The notes under the pieces are model-generated. The model had not been told where the DNA came from. It searched no databases and saw only the letters and a program-made list of their open reading frames with translations. A program made the position numbers and the translations under genes. A stretch of DNA of 64,000 nt, taken from contig CM018695.1 in the NCBI GenBank assembly GCA_009363875.1, positions 46,907,161-46,971,160 of the forward strand, written 5' to 3'. Of the stretch, positions 1-11,860 are shown piece by piece. The DNA comes from Mikania micrantha (lineage: Eukaryota > Streptophyta > Magnoliopsida > Asterales > Asteraceae). Numbering within the stretch: position 1 is the stretch's first letter; every line of letters starts with the position of its first letter.

Positions 1-369
1 AGCAGGAGGACCTATTCATAGAAAAGTCATAAACAATAGTTAACAACTTCTGTTGCCGTTTATAACGCAACTTGTCATGGATTGTTGTTGAGAAATCTAA
101 TTGGTGGACTCAAATTTATAAATTCCATTTCTCGGCCATTGAAGATTTATTGTGATAATTCAGCAGAAATAAGTTTTTCGAACAGTAACAATTCAAATGG
201 CGCATAATTATATCTTGATACAAAGTACTTGTTTGTTCGTGAACGAGTAGAAGAAAATAGTCTTTGTATCAAATATATTAACACGAAGGATATGCTTGCG
301 GATCCGTTGACTAAATGTCTACCACCCAAATTGTTTCAAGATCTTATATCAAGAATGGGTTTTATATAG
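1..369 (+). pseudogene. Ty1/copia RNase H C-terminal fragment
   Basis: Forward-strand translation gives the end of a copia polyprotein: a degenerate RNase H stretch with IYCDNSAEI near 148-175, then INTKDMLADPLTKCLPPK, which matches the copia C-terminal hallmark (ADPLTK), and a stop at 367-369. Frame breaks and an internal stop near 200-210 show decay. The element enters from the left edge, so its RT and integrase lie outside the window. The family assignment rests on these motifs. The exact copia lineage cannot be told from so little sequence. Confidence 0.8.
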
Positions 370-682
370 AAGTTATGTACAATACAACATAAAGTGTGTA
401 TTATTAATTTCACTGAATAACTTATTTGTCTATGCTTAACATTGCATGCATTTATTATTCATAGACATATCTGTATACATATTAAATTATGCATAAAAGA
501 TTAAATTTTAGTCATACATGCTTATGAAATTTATGTTAAGACTTGGGCATGATTGTTGGGGATTTTGAATTGATTACTAATTCAATGATTGTAACTTTCT
601 GCTTATAGTTTTAATATGAATTTTAACAAGTTTTCAATTTGGCCAAAATTTAACGAATACTTATCATAAATGGTTAACGGAC

Positions 683-1018
683 AAGTGGGAGAATATTAGA
701 ACCCATAAAACATAATATGGCCTACTCATTTATTTAACTTTCACATATTGACATAATGATCCCTACACTTTGTCTAAATTGTATTTGATGGAAATACAAC
801 TCACATATAAAAGGGGGACTTCCCTTTAGTTGTTGTTTTTAACCCTAAATACACAATACAGAGAAATCATCGACACCCAAAATCTCTCTGGCTATCATCC
901 ATCAAATTGGCAACAACATAAAGGAAATCATGGCATAATCTTCTTCATATTATATTGCAATCTCATCAAGTAAGTATTATATAATTTATGTGATCATTAT
1001 CATTCATTAATATCATAT
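683..1018 (+). mobile_element. Polypurine tract and partial 3' LTR of the left copia element
   Basis: ACAAGTGGGAGA at about 681-692 is a typical plant copia polypurine tract. It is followed by TATTAGAACCCATAA, which looks like a mutated TGTTAGAA LTR start. A TATA-like CATATAAAAG lies at 804-813, about 110 bp into the LTR, as expected for a U3 promoter. The far boundary is uncertain because an inverted copia fragment begins by about 1,020. The stretch from 370 to 680 is AT-rich non-coding 3' sequence of the same element. Confidence 0.6.
804..813 (+). promoter_or_regulatory. TATA box of copia LTR
   Basis: CATATAAAAG in the U3 part of the presumptive LTR, followed by a pyrimidine-rich stretch typical of the R region. 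It is the only promoter-like site in this fragment. Confidence 0.45.
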
Positions 1019-1197
1019 TCAACCAACATGGTTGTCACAATAAATCACAGTTGTAGAAGTTTGTTGAATACTCAAATCAGCTAAGACCATTCGAAGCCAG
1101 ATGGCTTAAGATGCTGCGGCAGATGAAGAGATGTACTCAACTTCAATGCTAGAAAAAGCTACAGAGTTTTGTTTATTTGAAATCTAAGCAACTGATC

Positions 1198-1205
1198 CGT
1201 TACCC
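1198..1205. repeat. 8-bp target-site duplication of the hAT MITE (left)
   Basis: CGTTACCC, identical to 1535-1542 on the other side of the element. Confidence 0.92.
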
Positions 1206-1534
1206 TAGAGATGCACAAAAAAACCCGTTAACCGAACCGGTATCGGTTAGAAACTAGTTTTTAAACCGGTTATTCGTATCGGTTATAAGTTTTTGAAAAA
1301 ACCTGCGGTTTAGGACCGGTTTTAGGTTTCAATATACCAAACCGGTTATTAAGCGGTTTTTCAAACCGGTTAACCGGTCAATCTTACTAAAAAATCGGTT
1401 ATTTTGCGGTTAACCGGTTTCGGTTATTAAATTGGTTTCGTTTTTAAAGGTTGAAAACCGGTTATTAACCGAACCGGTTATTAGTAAAAACCGGTTACTA
1501 GACTTTGACCGGTTAACCGGTTTGTGCATCTCTA
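1206..1534. mobile_element. hAT-type MITE rich in CCGGTT words
   Basis: A 329-bp element with perfect 14-bp terminal inverted repeats (TAGAGATGCACAAA at 1206-1219; its complement at 1521-1534), flanked by a perfect 8-bp target duplication CGTTACCC (1198-1205 and 1535-1542). An 8-bp duplication and TAGAGATG-type termini are characteristic of hAT transposons. No coding capacity is seen. Nearly the whole interior consists of permutations of AACCGGTT and its relatives in both orientations. Removing the element and one CGTTACCC copy restores the copia RNase H reading frame, which confirms the insertion site. Confidence 0.92.
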
Positions 1535-1542
1535 CGTTACCC
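1535..1542. repeat. 8-bp target-site duplication of the hAT MITE (right)
   Basis: CGTTACCC, identical to 1198-1205. Confidence 0.92.
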
Positions 1543-1680
1543 AGTGAAAAAACATAAGCAGACACACTTTTCCTGTCATCCAGATTACTACCCCAGTCAT
1601 CGGTGGATTTACAGGAGGGTCTCGGGGATCCATTGACCCTTCGGCCGACCACACTTCCACTGAAACGATGTGCTCATTGG

Positions 1681-2639
1681 AAAATTTAATATGGTTTGAC
1701 CCTTTTGTTTGTCAAAAAAAAGGTTCATGAAACGACATAAGCAAACAAAATCCGGCAGCTATGATGAAACAACTCTGACAAAAGCAAGCAAGATCCGATA
1801 ACTAGCAGCAAGCTTGAACATGGTAGTTCGGTTCTTTTACTCCTAGTACATACTAGATGGAGAAGACGACGAAAAATATAAAGGTTTATAAATGGGCTTT
1901 TATCTAAATGCAAAAATTTTGTTGTGCCCAAAAAAAATTAGATAAAAGCCTAATTTATATGCTGGTTTATCTATTTTAACCCTAAAACCAAATTTTACGG
2001 CGGTATGACAGGTTCCTTTCTTGTAAACTGTACCGCCTATCCCCATGTTGCGTACCTTATGTGAAGTCTAAAAATTGATCAGCAATTCTGCATTCTCGAA
2101 CACATTAAAATGAAGTAAGAAGTTTTCTTCGCTTTTTATTTTATATATTAGACTTAGACACTTTTTTTGACATACCTACGATTTATATATTATTCAAACT
2201 AGGATTTGTGATCAATAATTCTTTGCTTTTATTTTTATTTTTCATTCTAGTAATTCAATTTATAATTTAATTATCTATACGTAGAAATGCTTCTTTAGAA
2301 AGATACTTTGGTAAAAATCCAAAACTTATCAAATGCTTTAAATAACAATGAAGCAATTTTACAACGATTTCAAGACATGGGACCTAGAAAGTCACATTTA
2401 CCAGCTGTTGGTAACAAAAATAAATAATTGATGTACGCTATGAATCATGACTATAAAACAATTTTCACGACCCTCCAGGTAAAATTTTCTGGTGCCGCAA
2501 CTAGCCCCGGTCACTGTATGTGTATCCAAACAATTCAATTTGAGTATTATATTCATACATAAGACTATGTTTAGTGGTCACATCACTATCACTATACATA
2601 GGGCCACATAAACAACCAACATCATCATCCCCATAATCA
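1681..2639. other. Non-coding interval with one small hairpin
   Basis: No convincing coding sequence. The only structure I can support is a hairpin at 1895-1950 with 13-bp perfect arms (GGCTTTTATCTAA and its complement) around a 30-nt loop, possibly a MITE remnant. The rest is AT-rich sequence with stops in all frames. Confidence 0.5.
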
Positions 2640-3330
2640 CTCCACATCCATCTCGACTTCCTCATCTGACTCGTTTAAATCGGCGATACATCGACGGGCA
2701 GACTCAGATTAAATGTTCGTGCACTTTTGGACGATGACGTCTTCGTCCGTAGTCTTCGTCCGTTTCGAAGTTTTAACTTCTGTATGGGATGCCATTTTGT
2801 TGATTTCTCATAATTTTCCATGCCGCGTTATGAGATAATTGCTCGTTTTCTATAGCATTTCTCATCAACACCTCGTTCATGACCATCTTGTCATTCACAC
2901 CACTTTACCGGTTGTTGTGGTGTTGGATCTATAGTCCGTTAAATTTGTAATTTACGTTGTAAGTCACGCAATTTTCCGAAAATCACATCATTGGTCCGGC
3001 AGGAGTCATGATCCATTGCTGCGAACAACCGAGCTTTAACATATTTCAAAAATTCCGTACTCATTTGGATGTTACCAACGAACAAATCTTCAGAAATATT
3101 GATGTAGGCACGAGCTAGTGCCATCTCCTCAACTTCCGTCTATAGAGTGATGGTCGGTTTGGTTGCTTTTTCGGGCACATATTTTCTTCTATGCCTTCGT
3201 CGTGATGTAGCCGATTGGGGGTCGGGTTTTTTTGAGGCACAACTTCAGTGTCGGGTTCGGGTTGGGTTTTGGAAATGTTCTCGAACACGGGTGATGGTTG
3301 GTTGAAAAACGGGTGCTGTTGTGTGACAAT
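2640..3330 (-). pseudogene. Decayed Myb/SANT-like (Harbinger-associated) gene
   Basis: The minus strand begins near 3,320 with a QHPFFNQPSPVFENISKTQ-like low-complexity leader, then a basic RRRHRRKYVPEK stretch. It continues with EEMALARAYINISEDLFVGN followed by IQMSTEFLKYV, which resembles the EE..LARAW..VSED..VGN.Q....FW pattern of plant Myb/SANT-like proteins. Many of these are mis-annotated as glutathione S-transferase T3-like and are related to PIF/Harbinger accessory proteins. The tail (near 2,650) reads ADLNESDEEVEMDVE. At least one frameshift near 3,140-3,200 and several stops break it, and the conserved FW is lost. Family membership is inferred from the pattern alone. Confidence 0.6.
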
Positions 3331-3435
3331 TCAAAATTTTCAGGATAGAATCATAACTCGGAAATAAAGAAAATGAGTGTAAGAGAAATCACGAAACGAA
3401 GCTCCAATTTCAAGATACACTGAGTCGAATATAGC
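3331..3435. other. Short spacer between the SANT-like pseudogene and element A
   Basis: About 100 bp with no recognised feature, ending at the TG of the element A LTR at 3436. The target duplication of element A cannot be checked because its other flank is occupied by element B. Confidence 0.4.
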
Positions 3436-4899
3436 TGTAACACCCCGACCGATGGCGGAAACGTCGGGATGCCACGAGGGATGTGTAGATTGTTCATAAG
3501 CTCGTAGGCATCTAATAAATCATCACATATCAATTAAATCAAACAAATCAATTACATCAAAAATCATGTTCATCATGATTTAGTTACAGTAATTACACAA
3601 AAGATTTAGCTAAACCAACTACACTCTAGTCTTCAGAATTTCAGTTATTTTAGTTAAGTCCAAGACCCTAAGTGATGATGTCCAAAAGATGTAGAGCTAT
3701 CCTGCCCTACTTACTCTCCTCGTTCCCTGAAACATGTAAAAAATCAAGTATCAACTACGAAGTAGTTGATGAGTAATCATAAGTTTTTATGTTTCAAAAG
3801 TGTTTACAAAAGTTTATAATTTTCCGAGAAAAATCCACATGTGCACCTGCGAGATAATCCAACACTGCCAACACACAACACAAACACACAATCACATAAT
3901 TCAAATAATCACAAATAGTCAATCACTTATATTCAACCAAATCTCAACCATCAATATTTCCAGATAGTATAAGTGACAATACATGAAATCATTACGGATG
4001 ACCGAAGTCAACAACGACTCATGGAATTGTGGTAATCTACGTGACAATACATGTAATCATTGCGGATGACCGAAGTCAACAACAACGACTGATGGGGTTG
4101 TGATAATCCGAGATAATCTGTGACAATCCATAAACAATGATAATCCAATAATATGAATATCATAATGATAAAACAGGTGTCATCCATGTGTTATCAAAAT
4201 AATATGTAAATCTGGTACACATGTTCCACCTCCGAGTTTTAAAACAAAATGGTTTAAAAGGAGGTTATGAGAACTCGCCTGAATGCTTTAGATTCAGTGA
4301 TCTTGTAAAATGCGCGCTCACGTAAATGAAATCAAAAGATACTTCAACAACCTGTATATAGCGTGTAATTGTGTTCATAAGTATATGCGTTTTATTACTA
4401 TGAGTGTCCATGAGTGTTTACTTCCAATCATTAAATGTCTCGTTACTTAGTTTATTTGTCCTAAGTTAAGTTGTAACACCCAAAGCTTTATAAATGATCA
4501 TCATAAAATGTTAATCTAAACTTATTAGTTTTTATTATCTAATATATGATAGCTTTTATGAAGAACATCAAAGGTATACAAGTGGTAAAGGTAATAACCT
4601 TATACCCTTTTGTACACTCTTGTATATATACATGCATGCATGACTACTTGAGTTAACTAACATTCAAGGTTGTTGGATTGTATTAGGTTTAAGAAAATCA
4701 AATTCAAGTCATTCTCATAATTTGTTTGTAATATAAATAACCTCATAAACATTATATTATTAAGAAAAGGTGGTAACTTGAAATACCCATGCATGCATGA
4801 ATATACCCCATTATCGTATTCCTTGTCCACCCTAAATCCTTAGTTATAGTATTTAGGTTTATCAGCCCTACCCCCAGCCATAATCCATAGGTTCGCTGC

Positions 4900-5260
4900 C
4901 CATAAAAATGGGTTAAGCAGCCCTAGGCTAGGCCCAAGGTCAAGGTTTGAAGCTCCTAGGTTCGCTGGTTGTGGCATGGGGGTTCGGCTGCTATCTGCTT
5001 CATGGCTCAGGTTCGCATGACAAAAGGAGGTTCGCATGGCACATGTTTTTCTCCCTGGGTTCGGCTAGATGGGGAGGTTCGGTCAAGAGGGTTCGTTCAA
5101 GAGATAGATTTGGCTGGCACAAGGTTCGTCCCTCCCAGGTCCGGTCCCCATGAGGTTCGTGGTCTTCAGGTTTGCCCCTCATCAGGTTCGGCCAGCCCCT
5201 CACAGGTTCGGCCGACATGCACCCCTCGTGAACCACCTGTTCATCACCTTCATCTTCAAG
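4900..5260 (-). repeat. Reiterated CGAACC words in the element A 3' LTR
   Basis: On the plus strand AGGTTCG or a close variant recurs roughly every 15-30 bp, separated by unrelated sequence, so it is not a tandem repeat. In sense orientation it reads CGAACCT and lies a few hundred bases downstream of the TATA box. Element A's other LTR has the same block at about 18,410-18,750. Confidence 0.7.
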
Positions 5261-5616
5261 CTCCAACCTATTGCAGGCTCAACCATGGCTTTCCCACTAC
5301 TCATACTAGTTTGTTTTAGTGTTTTCAAGTGTTTAGATCGGTTAGAACCTCACTAAGTGATAGAGTTCGTGTTTCACCACAAAACCGAAAATAAAGCTTT
5401 AGATTTACCTCGAAATATAGACTAAACGTTGAGTTTCTACGTGGGTTCTTGTTCTCCTCGATTGTACGGTCGTTTAGGCACCAAGATCTCGCGAAATGGT
5501 TATGAATTGAAGAAGTTATGGTAGAGAGAAGTTAGAGAGAGAGTAGGGTTACGGGTTTTGCGTCTTGAGAGAGAAAGTGGATGATAAAAATGAGGAGGAC
5601 GATGGTGTTCTTCCTT

Positions 5617-5625
5617 CTTTATACC
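5617..5625 (-). promoter_or_regulatory. TATA box in element A 3' LTR
   Basis: Sense GGTATAAAG just after a GC-rich block and before TC-rich sequence. The same site recurs at 19134-19142 in the 5' LTR. Confidence 0.55.
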
Positions 5626-6220
5626 CCGATCGATCCCGCTCGCTCGGTTTCGTTTATTCCGCGTTAAAAGTAATGAATGCACAGTTTTCTCGTAAAATAT
5701 ATTTAACCACGTAAAACATTTAAATAGTTATGTTTTGTTTTAATAAAAAGATTCTAAATAAAGTTGGTTCGTAAAATGATTTCGTTTTCCTTCGTTAAAT
5801 TATTTATTTAAATGAAACGATTTGTCCGGATCCGTCTTAGGTTGTAATTCTTAATAAACGTTTTTAAATTTCTTTTCCTAATTTTAATATCGTTAAATAT
5901 TATTTTTTTATCTCGTCGAAATGCGTTACTCACGTACGTATTCGTAAAGATCGTCACCTTTTCGAATCCAACGCTCGTATCGTATTTCGATTCGATTTAC
6001 GATTTATGGAATATCGTTTCAGTATATTATTCTTAATAATTATATTCGTGCAAATCATCATCCATGCGAATACATTATTAAGTTAATATTTCTGAAATAA
6101 CATTCGCGTTTAAATTATATACGTAACTTCACCATCGCGTAATCATTTTCAATAACTCTTTTATTCTTTTATTGCTTTAAATATTAAAGTTTCCTAATCC
6201 AATCCCACTAAACCATATCA

Positions 6221-6339
6221 CTGACACATCCCTGATAGACCGAAATAAGCTTATGTATAGGGCATATGTAGGAGTAGGTCGCAACCTATCCAGCCACCAT
6301 CCCACCACCATTTGGATAAACCATGACCATGTGTCCTTG
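6221..6339 (-). ncRNA. Structured-motif copy 1 (element A 3' LTR)
   Basis: Sense core GGTGGGATGGTGGCTGG, then TATGCCCTATACATAAG. Paired arms: CGAAAT/ATTTGG (one mismatch), GACACAT (6223-6229)/ATGTGTC, and outermost ACTAAAC/GTTTAGT. Evidence is covariation among copies; transcription is not shown. Confidence 0.55.
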
Positions 6340-6427
6340 ACTATGTTTAGTAACCAAACACTAACTAACTCATAAACCTTTGTCACTACAAACCAAAACC
6401 TTGGATTCTCCTCACCAAAGCCTCAAC

Positions 6428-6530
6428 ACTGATATAATCATGATAAACCGAAGATGGTTTATGTATAGTAAATACGTAGAGGTCAGTCGCAACTGCCTCA
6501 GCCGCCATCCCACCATGATTGTATCCTTGT
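6428..6530 (-). ncRNA. Structured-motif copy 2, damaged (element A 3' LTR)
   Basis: Matches copy 8 at 19937-20056 in the 5' LTR but has lost part of the GCCCTATA core and about 16 bp of the inner arm next to CCCACC. It is a decayed copy. Confidence 0.5.
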
Positions 6531-6803
6531 CTGTCTTTGGTTATAGAATCCTATGCCACTACCATTCCAAATCAACAATCCCATATCATGTGAGTTCTAC
6601 TGAAATAAACTCTCTGGTCTTGTTTAGTTGTGTTTCAAACTAGACTTCCCGGAGTTTATGCTCATTGTGATAATATATGTTCTCAATATGTATACCTGTG
6701 ATAATATCATCAAATAATTCATAGTAATTATCAATTCTCATATCAGGCTTCAATAATACAAACATTTATGTACTTCAAGTGCCTGAAATACAGTGATGTT
6801 ACA

Positions 6804-6825
6804 GTCTCCCCTAGTTAAGGGAATT
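6804..6825 (-). other. Element A polypurine tract
   Basis: Sense CCCTTAACTAGGGGAGAC directly before the TGTAACATC of the 3' LTR, preceded by TTCGGGACGAAATT, which recurs before every Tekay-like LTR in this window. It primes plus-strand DNA synthesis in LTR elements. Confidence 0.85.
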
Positions 6826-6837
6826 TCGTCCCGAAAT

Positions 6838-8338
6838 TCAACTTGGAGTGACCGTAGTGAATAAATGTGGGTACTTAAGCCTCATGTGATCTTCTCGTTC
6901 CCAGGTGAATTCTGGACCACACTTTGACTCCTATTGTACTTTGACAATCGGAATCCTACTGCGCTTGAGCTTCTTAACTTCACGGTCCATTATCACGACT
7001 GGTTTTTCAACGAAGTGCATGGTATCATCAACACGAATGTCGTCTAGTGGTACCTGAAGATCCTGATCAGCTAAGCATTTTCTTAAATTGGACACGTGAA
7101 ACGTCGGGTGTATATTTCTAAGTTCAGGAGGAAGTTCCAACTTGTAGGCAACCTTCCCGATCCGTTCGTGAATCTTAAAAGGGCCAACATATCGTGGAGC
7201 AAGCTTACCCTTCTTCCCGAATCGTACCACTCCTTTCTAAGGTGATACTTTGAGTAATACCATATCATTAACCTCAAACTCTAAAGGTTTCCGTCGTTTA
7301 TCCGTGTAACTCTTCAGTCGACTGCGAGCAGCTAACAGATTGTCGTGAATCTGGTGAATCTTGTCAGTCGTTTCTTGAATAATCTCAGGACCAGTGTTCT
7401 GCGATTCGCCGATCTCAGTCCAACAAATAGGTGACCGACATTTTCTTCCATAAAGAGCTTCAAATGGTGATAACTGTTGTTATACGAGAACTCGACTAAT
7501 GGTAGATGGCTATCCCAATTGCCACCGATATCGATGACACAAGCTCTCAACATATCTTCCAGTGTCTGAATCGTTCGCTCCGTTTGTCCATCCGTTTGAG
7601 GATGATAGGCGGTGCTAAGATCCAATCTTGTTCCAAAAGCTTCATGAAGTGATTCCCAAAATCGTGCCGTGAAACGAGCATGACGATCTGATATTATGCT
7701 TAAGGGAATTCCATGTCGACTAATGATCTCATCAACGTAGATACGAGCTAATTTCCGCACTGGGTACGTCTTGCGTATCGGTAAGAAATGAGTCGACTTG
7801 GTTAATCGATCTATTATCACCCAAATACTATCATTACCACTTGCGGTTCGTGGGAGTTTTGTAATAAAATCCATGGATATATTCTCCCACTTCCACATGG
7901 GTATTTCTGGTTGTACTAACAATCCCGAAGGTCGCTGGTGTTCGGCCTTGACTTTAGCGCAGTTAAGGCACTTAGCTACATATTCAGCGATATCCTTCTT
8001 CATTCTAGGCCACCAGTATAAGACTCTAAGGTCTTGATACATCTTATCAGCACCCGGATGGATTGAGTAACAAGTCTTATGTGCTTCATCCAAAAACATC
8101 ATTCTAAGATCTTCCCTGTTCGGTTTCCACAACCGATTTAAATAATACATCAAACCACCATCCTTAGTTTCCAATAGTAACTCGGCCCCGCAAGACATCT
8201 CATCTTTTAGACTATCTTGAACCAAGGAGTGTTGTTGGGCTGTGAGAACATCATTATGAAGATTAGCGTACACTCGGACACTATGGATTTGAACATGGAT
8301 CTTGTGACTAAGCGCATCTGCTACTACATTCGCTTTTA
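6838..8338 (-). pseudogene. Element A pol C-terminal part: integrase and chromodomain-like tail
   Basis: The translation resumes at ANVVADALSHK, the end of RNase H. The HHCC zinc site follows (EAHKTCYSIHPG, then KCLNCAKVK) and then the integrase triad: D of SMDFITKLP, D of IISDRHARF and E of QTDGQTERT with 35 residues between the last two, so the catalytic residues are kept. Near 7,475 a deletion of a few codons causes a frameshift, and the tail is read in another frame as KLAPRYVGPFKIHERIGK ... PVVIMDREVKKLKRSRIP. A stop interrupts the conserved SPWKG (W to stop). The 5' portion of this pol lies beyond the inserted solo LTR. Confidence 0.85.
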
Positions 8339-9117
8339 TGACAACTAGTACCTGACCGGCCGGCAAGTCCGTACGGTATGTGTACTTTCAACAGTAACTA
8401 TGTGTAAATACATGATTGTGAATAGTGCTTGTAATAACATAATTCAAAATACAAGAAACAGTTGTACGTATTTTTGTGTAAACTTAAATGCTGTAAGTAC
8501 AACACTCATTATAAACAATAGTTGTTAGTGTTTAGGTGAAAACCTAAGTACAGTTAACACAACTAATCAAGAGAAACAACAATGTTCATGTGAATAACAG
8601 AAATAAATCGGTTGCGATCTGATATCCATAGATAACAGGAATCAGATGGCCGACAAATCAGTGTGAAAACAATGTGATAACAGGGTGTTTAGTTGAGTCC
8701 GATAGTGAGAAAATACAATTTAAAACAATATTGCAGTGTTGTTTCAGAATAACGAACTGACAGTGTGTTTGCGTGGGTGACGATTCACATAAACATATCT
8801 GTGAGTTTAACGTTATGAAATAATAACTGAAAAGTTGAAAACAAAAGTCGGAAAGCAAAACCATCGTCGTGTTCGTTCGGGTGACGATTCGAACGAATAC
8901 GCGCGATGGTGACGCGATTCGACGAAAGGAAAACGAAACACGACACGAACGATTTTAAATTAATAAAATAAAATAAATAACATTTTACTATTTTGAAACT
9001 CATCAAAATAATTAAAATAACTATTCTTTTCTTTAAAACCCGTAGTTTACGCGTTACGTTTCGGAACCGCAACGAAACGCGGACCAAGCAACCGAAACGA
9101 ACCCGAATATCCCCGGA

Positions 9118-9127
9118 GTATATAAAC
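9118..9127 (+). promoter_or_regulatory. TATA box of solo LTR S1
   Basis: GTATATAAAC following CCCCGGA and preceding TC-rich repeats (about 9,160-9,210), as in the other long LTRs. Confidence 0.55.
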
Positions 9128-9539
9128 ACCAAATGAGGCTTTAACCTCATAATACCACCAGCTCTCTCTCTCTCTAAAAAGCACATTTGCGAACATTCTC
9201 TCTCTAGGAGAACCACTCTTCAAATCGCGATATCTTGCTCGTTTCTTGACGGAATTGGGCGTTCTTGGTGTCCACGCGAAGCTTTTGACGTCCTCTACAT
9301 AGAAGTACAACAGATCTAAGCATTTGTCCAGCCAAAAACGAGGTATGATCAAGAGAAGATCTCAAAAAATAGGGTTTTGGGGGTGTTTTGGTCGGTCCTC
9401 ACCTTAACTAGTTTTAAACCCAGCTAAACATGACCCAAGGTCTGCAACCGAGCTACACAAAGGTTATAACAAGGAAAGGAAAGGGTGAAGAGAGCATGGG
9501 GGTGTCCGTACATCAGATCGAGTTCTGGAATGGGAGTAA

Positions 9540-10320
9540 CACGTAGGGTTCGGGGACCGGCTGGCCGAACCTCCAGTACTGGCCGAACCTTCGGGTGGAT
9601 CTGAGTGCCATGGAGGCGAACCCTGTGCAGTCATGAACCTTCCAAGCTATGAAGCTGTATGTAGACGAACCTCCAGTAGGTCTGAACCCTCCTGGCCGAA
9701 CCTTGTGCGCCGACAAACCTGCCCAGTCACACGAACCATGATGCAGCTCAGCTGAACCCTCCCCTATACTCCTAGCCGAACCTGTGATCAGCATCATCAA
9801 TGGCCGAACCTTGATTTCAAAGTGCTGAACCCTGTGCTGTACCTTAGCTGAACCCTGCTTCTACATCATGGGCAACGAACCCATGCATAATGGATTGGCT
9901 GAACCTTCTTGTGACCCCATGGCCGAACCCTAGTTGACCGAAAACAATAGGTTCGCTGGGCGGGATGCAATTGTTTCAGTTGTTTAGCCGTAGCCCAATT
10001 TCATTTCACAGGCCCACTTAGGCTGCCTCGGCGAACATTTAACTTGGAACCAAGGGATTTTCTTAGGCCTAACAGTAAAACCAAATTAACCGGCCCACAC
10101 CTTATTCAACCTAATAGAATTGTTCGGCCCAATAACAATTGCCTAGGCCCAACAGAAAACTATTCAGCCCAGTATCCATTAACCGGTCCATGTGAACACT
10201 ATAGGCCCAACACCATTCTACAATAGGCCCGTATGATTTGATTGGTCATGAGGCCCAATTCGGCCCACCCAGATTCCCCTTGGCCCAAGGCCCTCCTACA
10301 CTCGGCCCGATTTGATTTTC
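9540..10320 (+). repeat. CGAACC / GGCCCA word-rich block in solo LTR S1
   Basis: CCGAACC, GCGAACC and CTGAACC recur about 20 times between 9,548 and 9,960. From about 10,010 the recurring word changes to GGCCCA/AGGCCCAA up to about 10,310. Spacing is irregular and intervening sequence is unrelated. Open frames across this block are by-products. Confidence 0.65.
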
Positions 10321-11860
10321 GGCTCATGTTGTTAAGAGTATAACTTAATACATTAAGGTTATAAGTATGGGACAATTATACAATTCAAGATTTAACAAGA
10401 CAACAAGACTAACCTTAAACCATAAATTTAAGCCATATTTATGGTTTGAGTTGATTTACAAAAATTCTATCAATGCAAGGATTTAAATATTGTGATCTGG
10501 TGTGGATTTTCATGAAATAGGTAAAAGCAAACAAAAATAATGAAGTTCAAGTCAAAACTCATGAATTACAACCACATGTCAAACTCAGCTTAATGAGATT
10601 AAGTATTAGAAATCTATGGAAATCAAATAAGGGCCGAATGAAAACTAAGACCCACAAGTGTTAAGCCGACCTTAGGGCTAACACCTACACGCACACGAAT
10701 CAATTACAAACGATACTAATAGGTTACATACAACATGAAATCAGTACAGGATCGTGAACACATCTACAAGTACAATCAAGAGTGCGTGCATTCCTTGTTT
10801 AAGCTAAGTCAACGACTTCAAACATAAGGTGAGTTCATATGCCCCTTTTAATTTAATCTTAACTGATTTTAAACTCTCGGGGCTGAGAAACATGTTTACT
10901 TTTATTTATTTAAGAGTTTTAATGTTTCACTTATTACTTATACTTTGATTTAGATAATATCAAATTGTTTATTATCGCTTATCATTGTATGCATGCTTGT
11001 ATGATCATGATATGACAAGGATAATCAGATGAACATGATAAAATATCTTCATAATTCATCAACACATTAGAATAACTTAGTTGTACAATTTTATCTTACA
11101 ACACTTAGTTATTCTTACATGAGTAAACATTGGGATAATACATACACAAACAAACATTGAGAACAATTATAGAGGAACATGATGACAACAAAACACATGA
11201 ATGATCAGAAGATAACACATATTCTTCAATATCATTCAACATTATAATTTAACTAAGTGTGATAAGTCAAGTACTTATGATGCTTAGTTTACAACTTAAA
11301 ACATACTATGCGATAGTATGGAGCATTTATCAATCCACCACCTGAGCGGATTAAGGGTGGCAAGACTAGTTCTTACCACGGCTTAATGGCAACATGGTGA
11401 ACATATGGATCATTTAGAATGATAATCATGATAACGTATCTTCATGATAACAATATCATTCTCACATGGGTTGACATAAAGTAATAAGACAAGTTCTTAT
11501 TCAACTTTGTTAACTACATTGAGAACACACGGGGGGATAGAGGTAAATCGGATGCATTGTAATCTGATTACGTGAGGATCACAATGGATTCCTTTTAGGC
11601 TCTATACGTTGCATTGAGAATACATTACAAATGGTTAAGTAACACTTTTATTGATTAAAAGTGTATCAACAGTTAACCTCACATACAATAGAATAATTCA
11701 AGGAGCAGATTAAATAAATCTAATATCCTTAATACATATAAGAGTTATCAATAATTTGGTTTGATGACAACAACTCTATTATTATATTATTCTATACATG
11801 ATATCACAGGTGATCAACAATGAGATGAACAAGTGGGAATTGAGATAGAAATGAACAGTT

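Larger units (their letters stand above)
1020..1680 (-). pseudogene. Inverted Ty1/copia RNase H fragment, interrupted by a MITE
   Basis: The minus strand reads STDDWGSNLDDRKSVSAYVF then SLGN before the MITE at 1206-1534. It resumes as a degenerate ISNKQNSVAFSSIEVEYISS, then IWLRMVLADLSIQQTSTTV and IYCDN near 1030-1070. This is the copia RNase H order: D of the SDDWG-type motif, E of the EAEY-type motif (here EVEYI), D of YCDN. Stops replace the W of 'AWISNKQ' and the Q of 'SQAIW'. It is a dead fragment in opposite orientation to the copia tail at 1-369, so the two belong to different insertions. Confidence 0.8.
3436..6803 (-). mobile_element. Element A 3' LTR (3,368 bp)
   Basis: Bounded by TGTAACACCCC at 3436 and TGTTACA at 6797-6803, so in sense orientation it begins TGTAACATCACTG and ends GGGGTGTTACA. 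It is collinear with 16944-20212. In sense order it holds two copies of the structured motif (6428-6530 and 6221-6339), a TATA-like GGTATAAAG (5617-5625) followed by a TC-rich R region, and a run of CGAACC words (about 4900-5260). The apparent ORFs across 4,940-5,360 arise from this word reiteration and are not genes. Confidence 0.9.

Noticed and set aside
1680..1870. Possible upstream continuation of the inverted copia fragment
   Set aside because: Minus-strand translation gives no RT or RNase H landmark before the fragment's start near 1,680.
4900..5260. GGTTCG words as RNA polymerase III B boxes (tRNA- or SINE-like)
   Set aside because: GGTTCG resembles a B-box core, but no A box lies at the right spacing, the words are too many and too irregular, and no cloverleaf forms.
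4940..5360. Overlapping ORFs on both strands (up to 116 codons) in the LTR, repeated at 18,465-18,840
   Set aside because: They arise from the CG word block, are open on both strands at once, resemble no protein family, and change between the two LTR copies.
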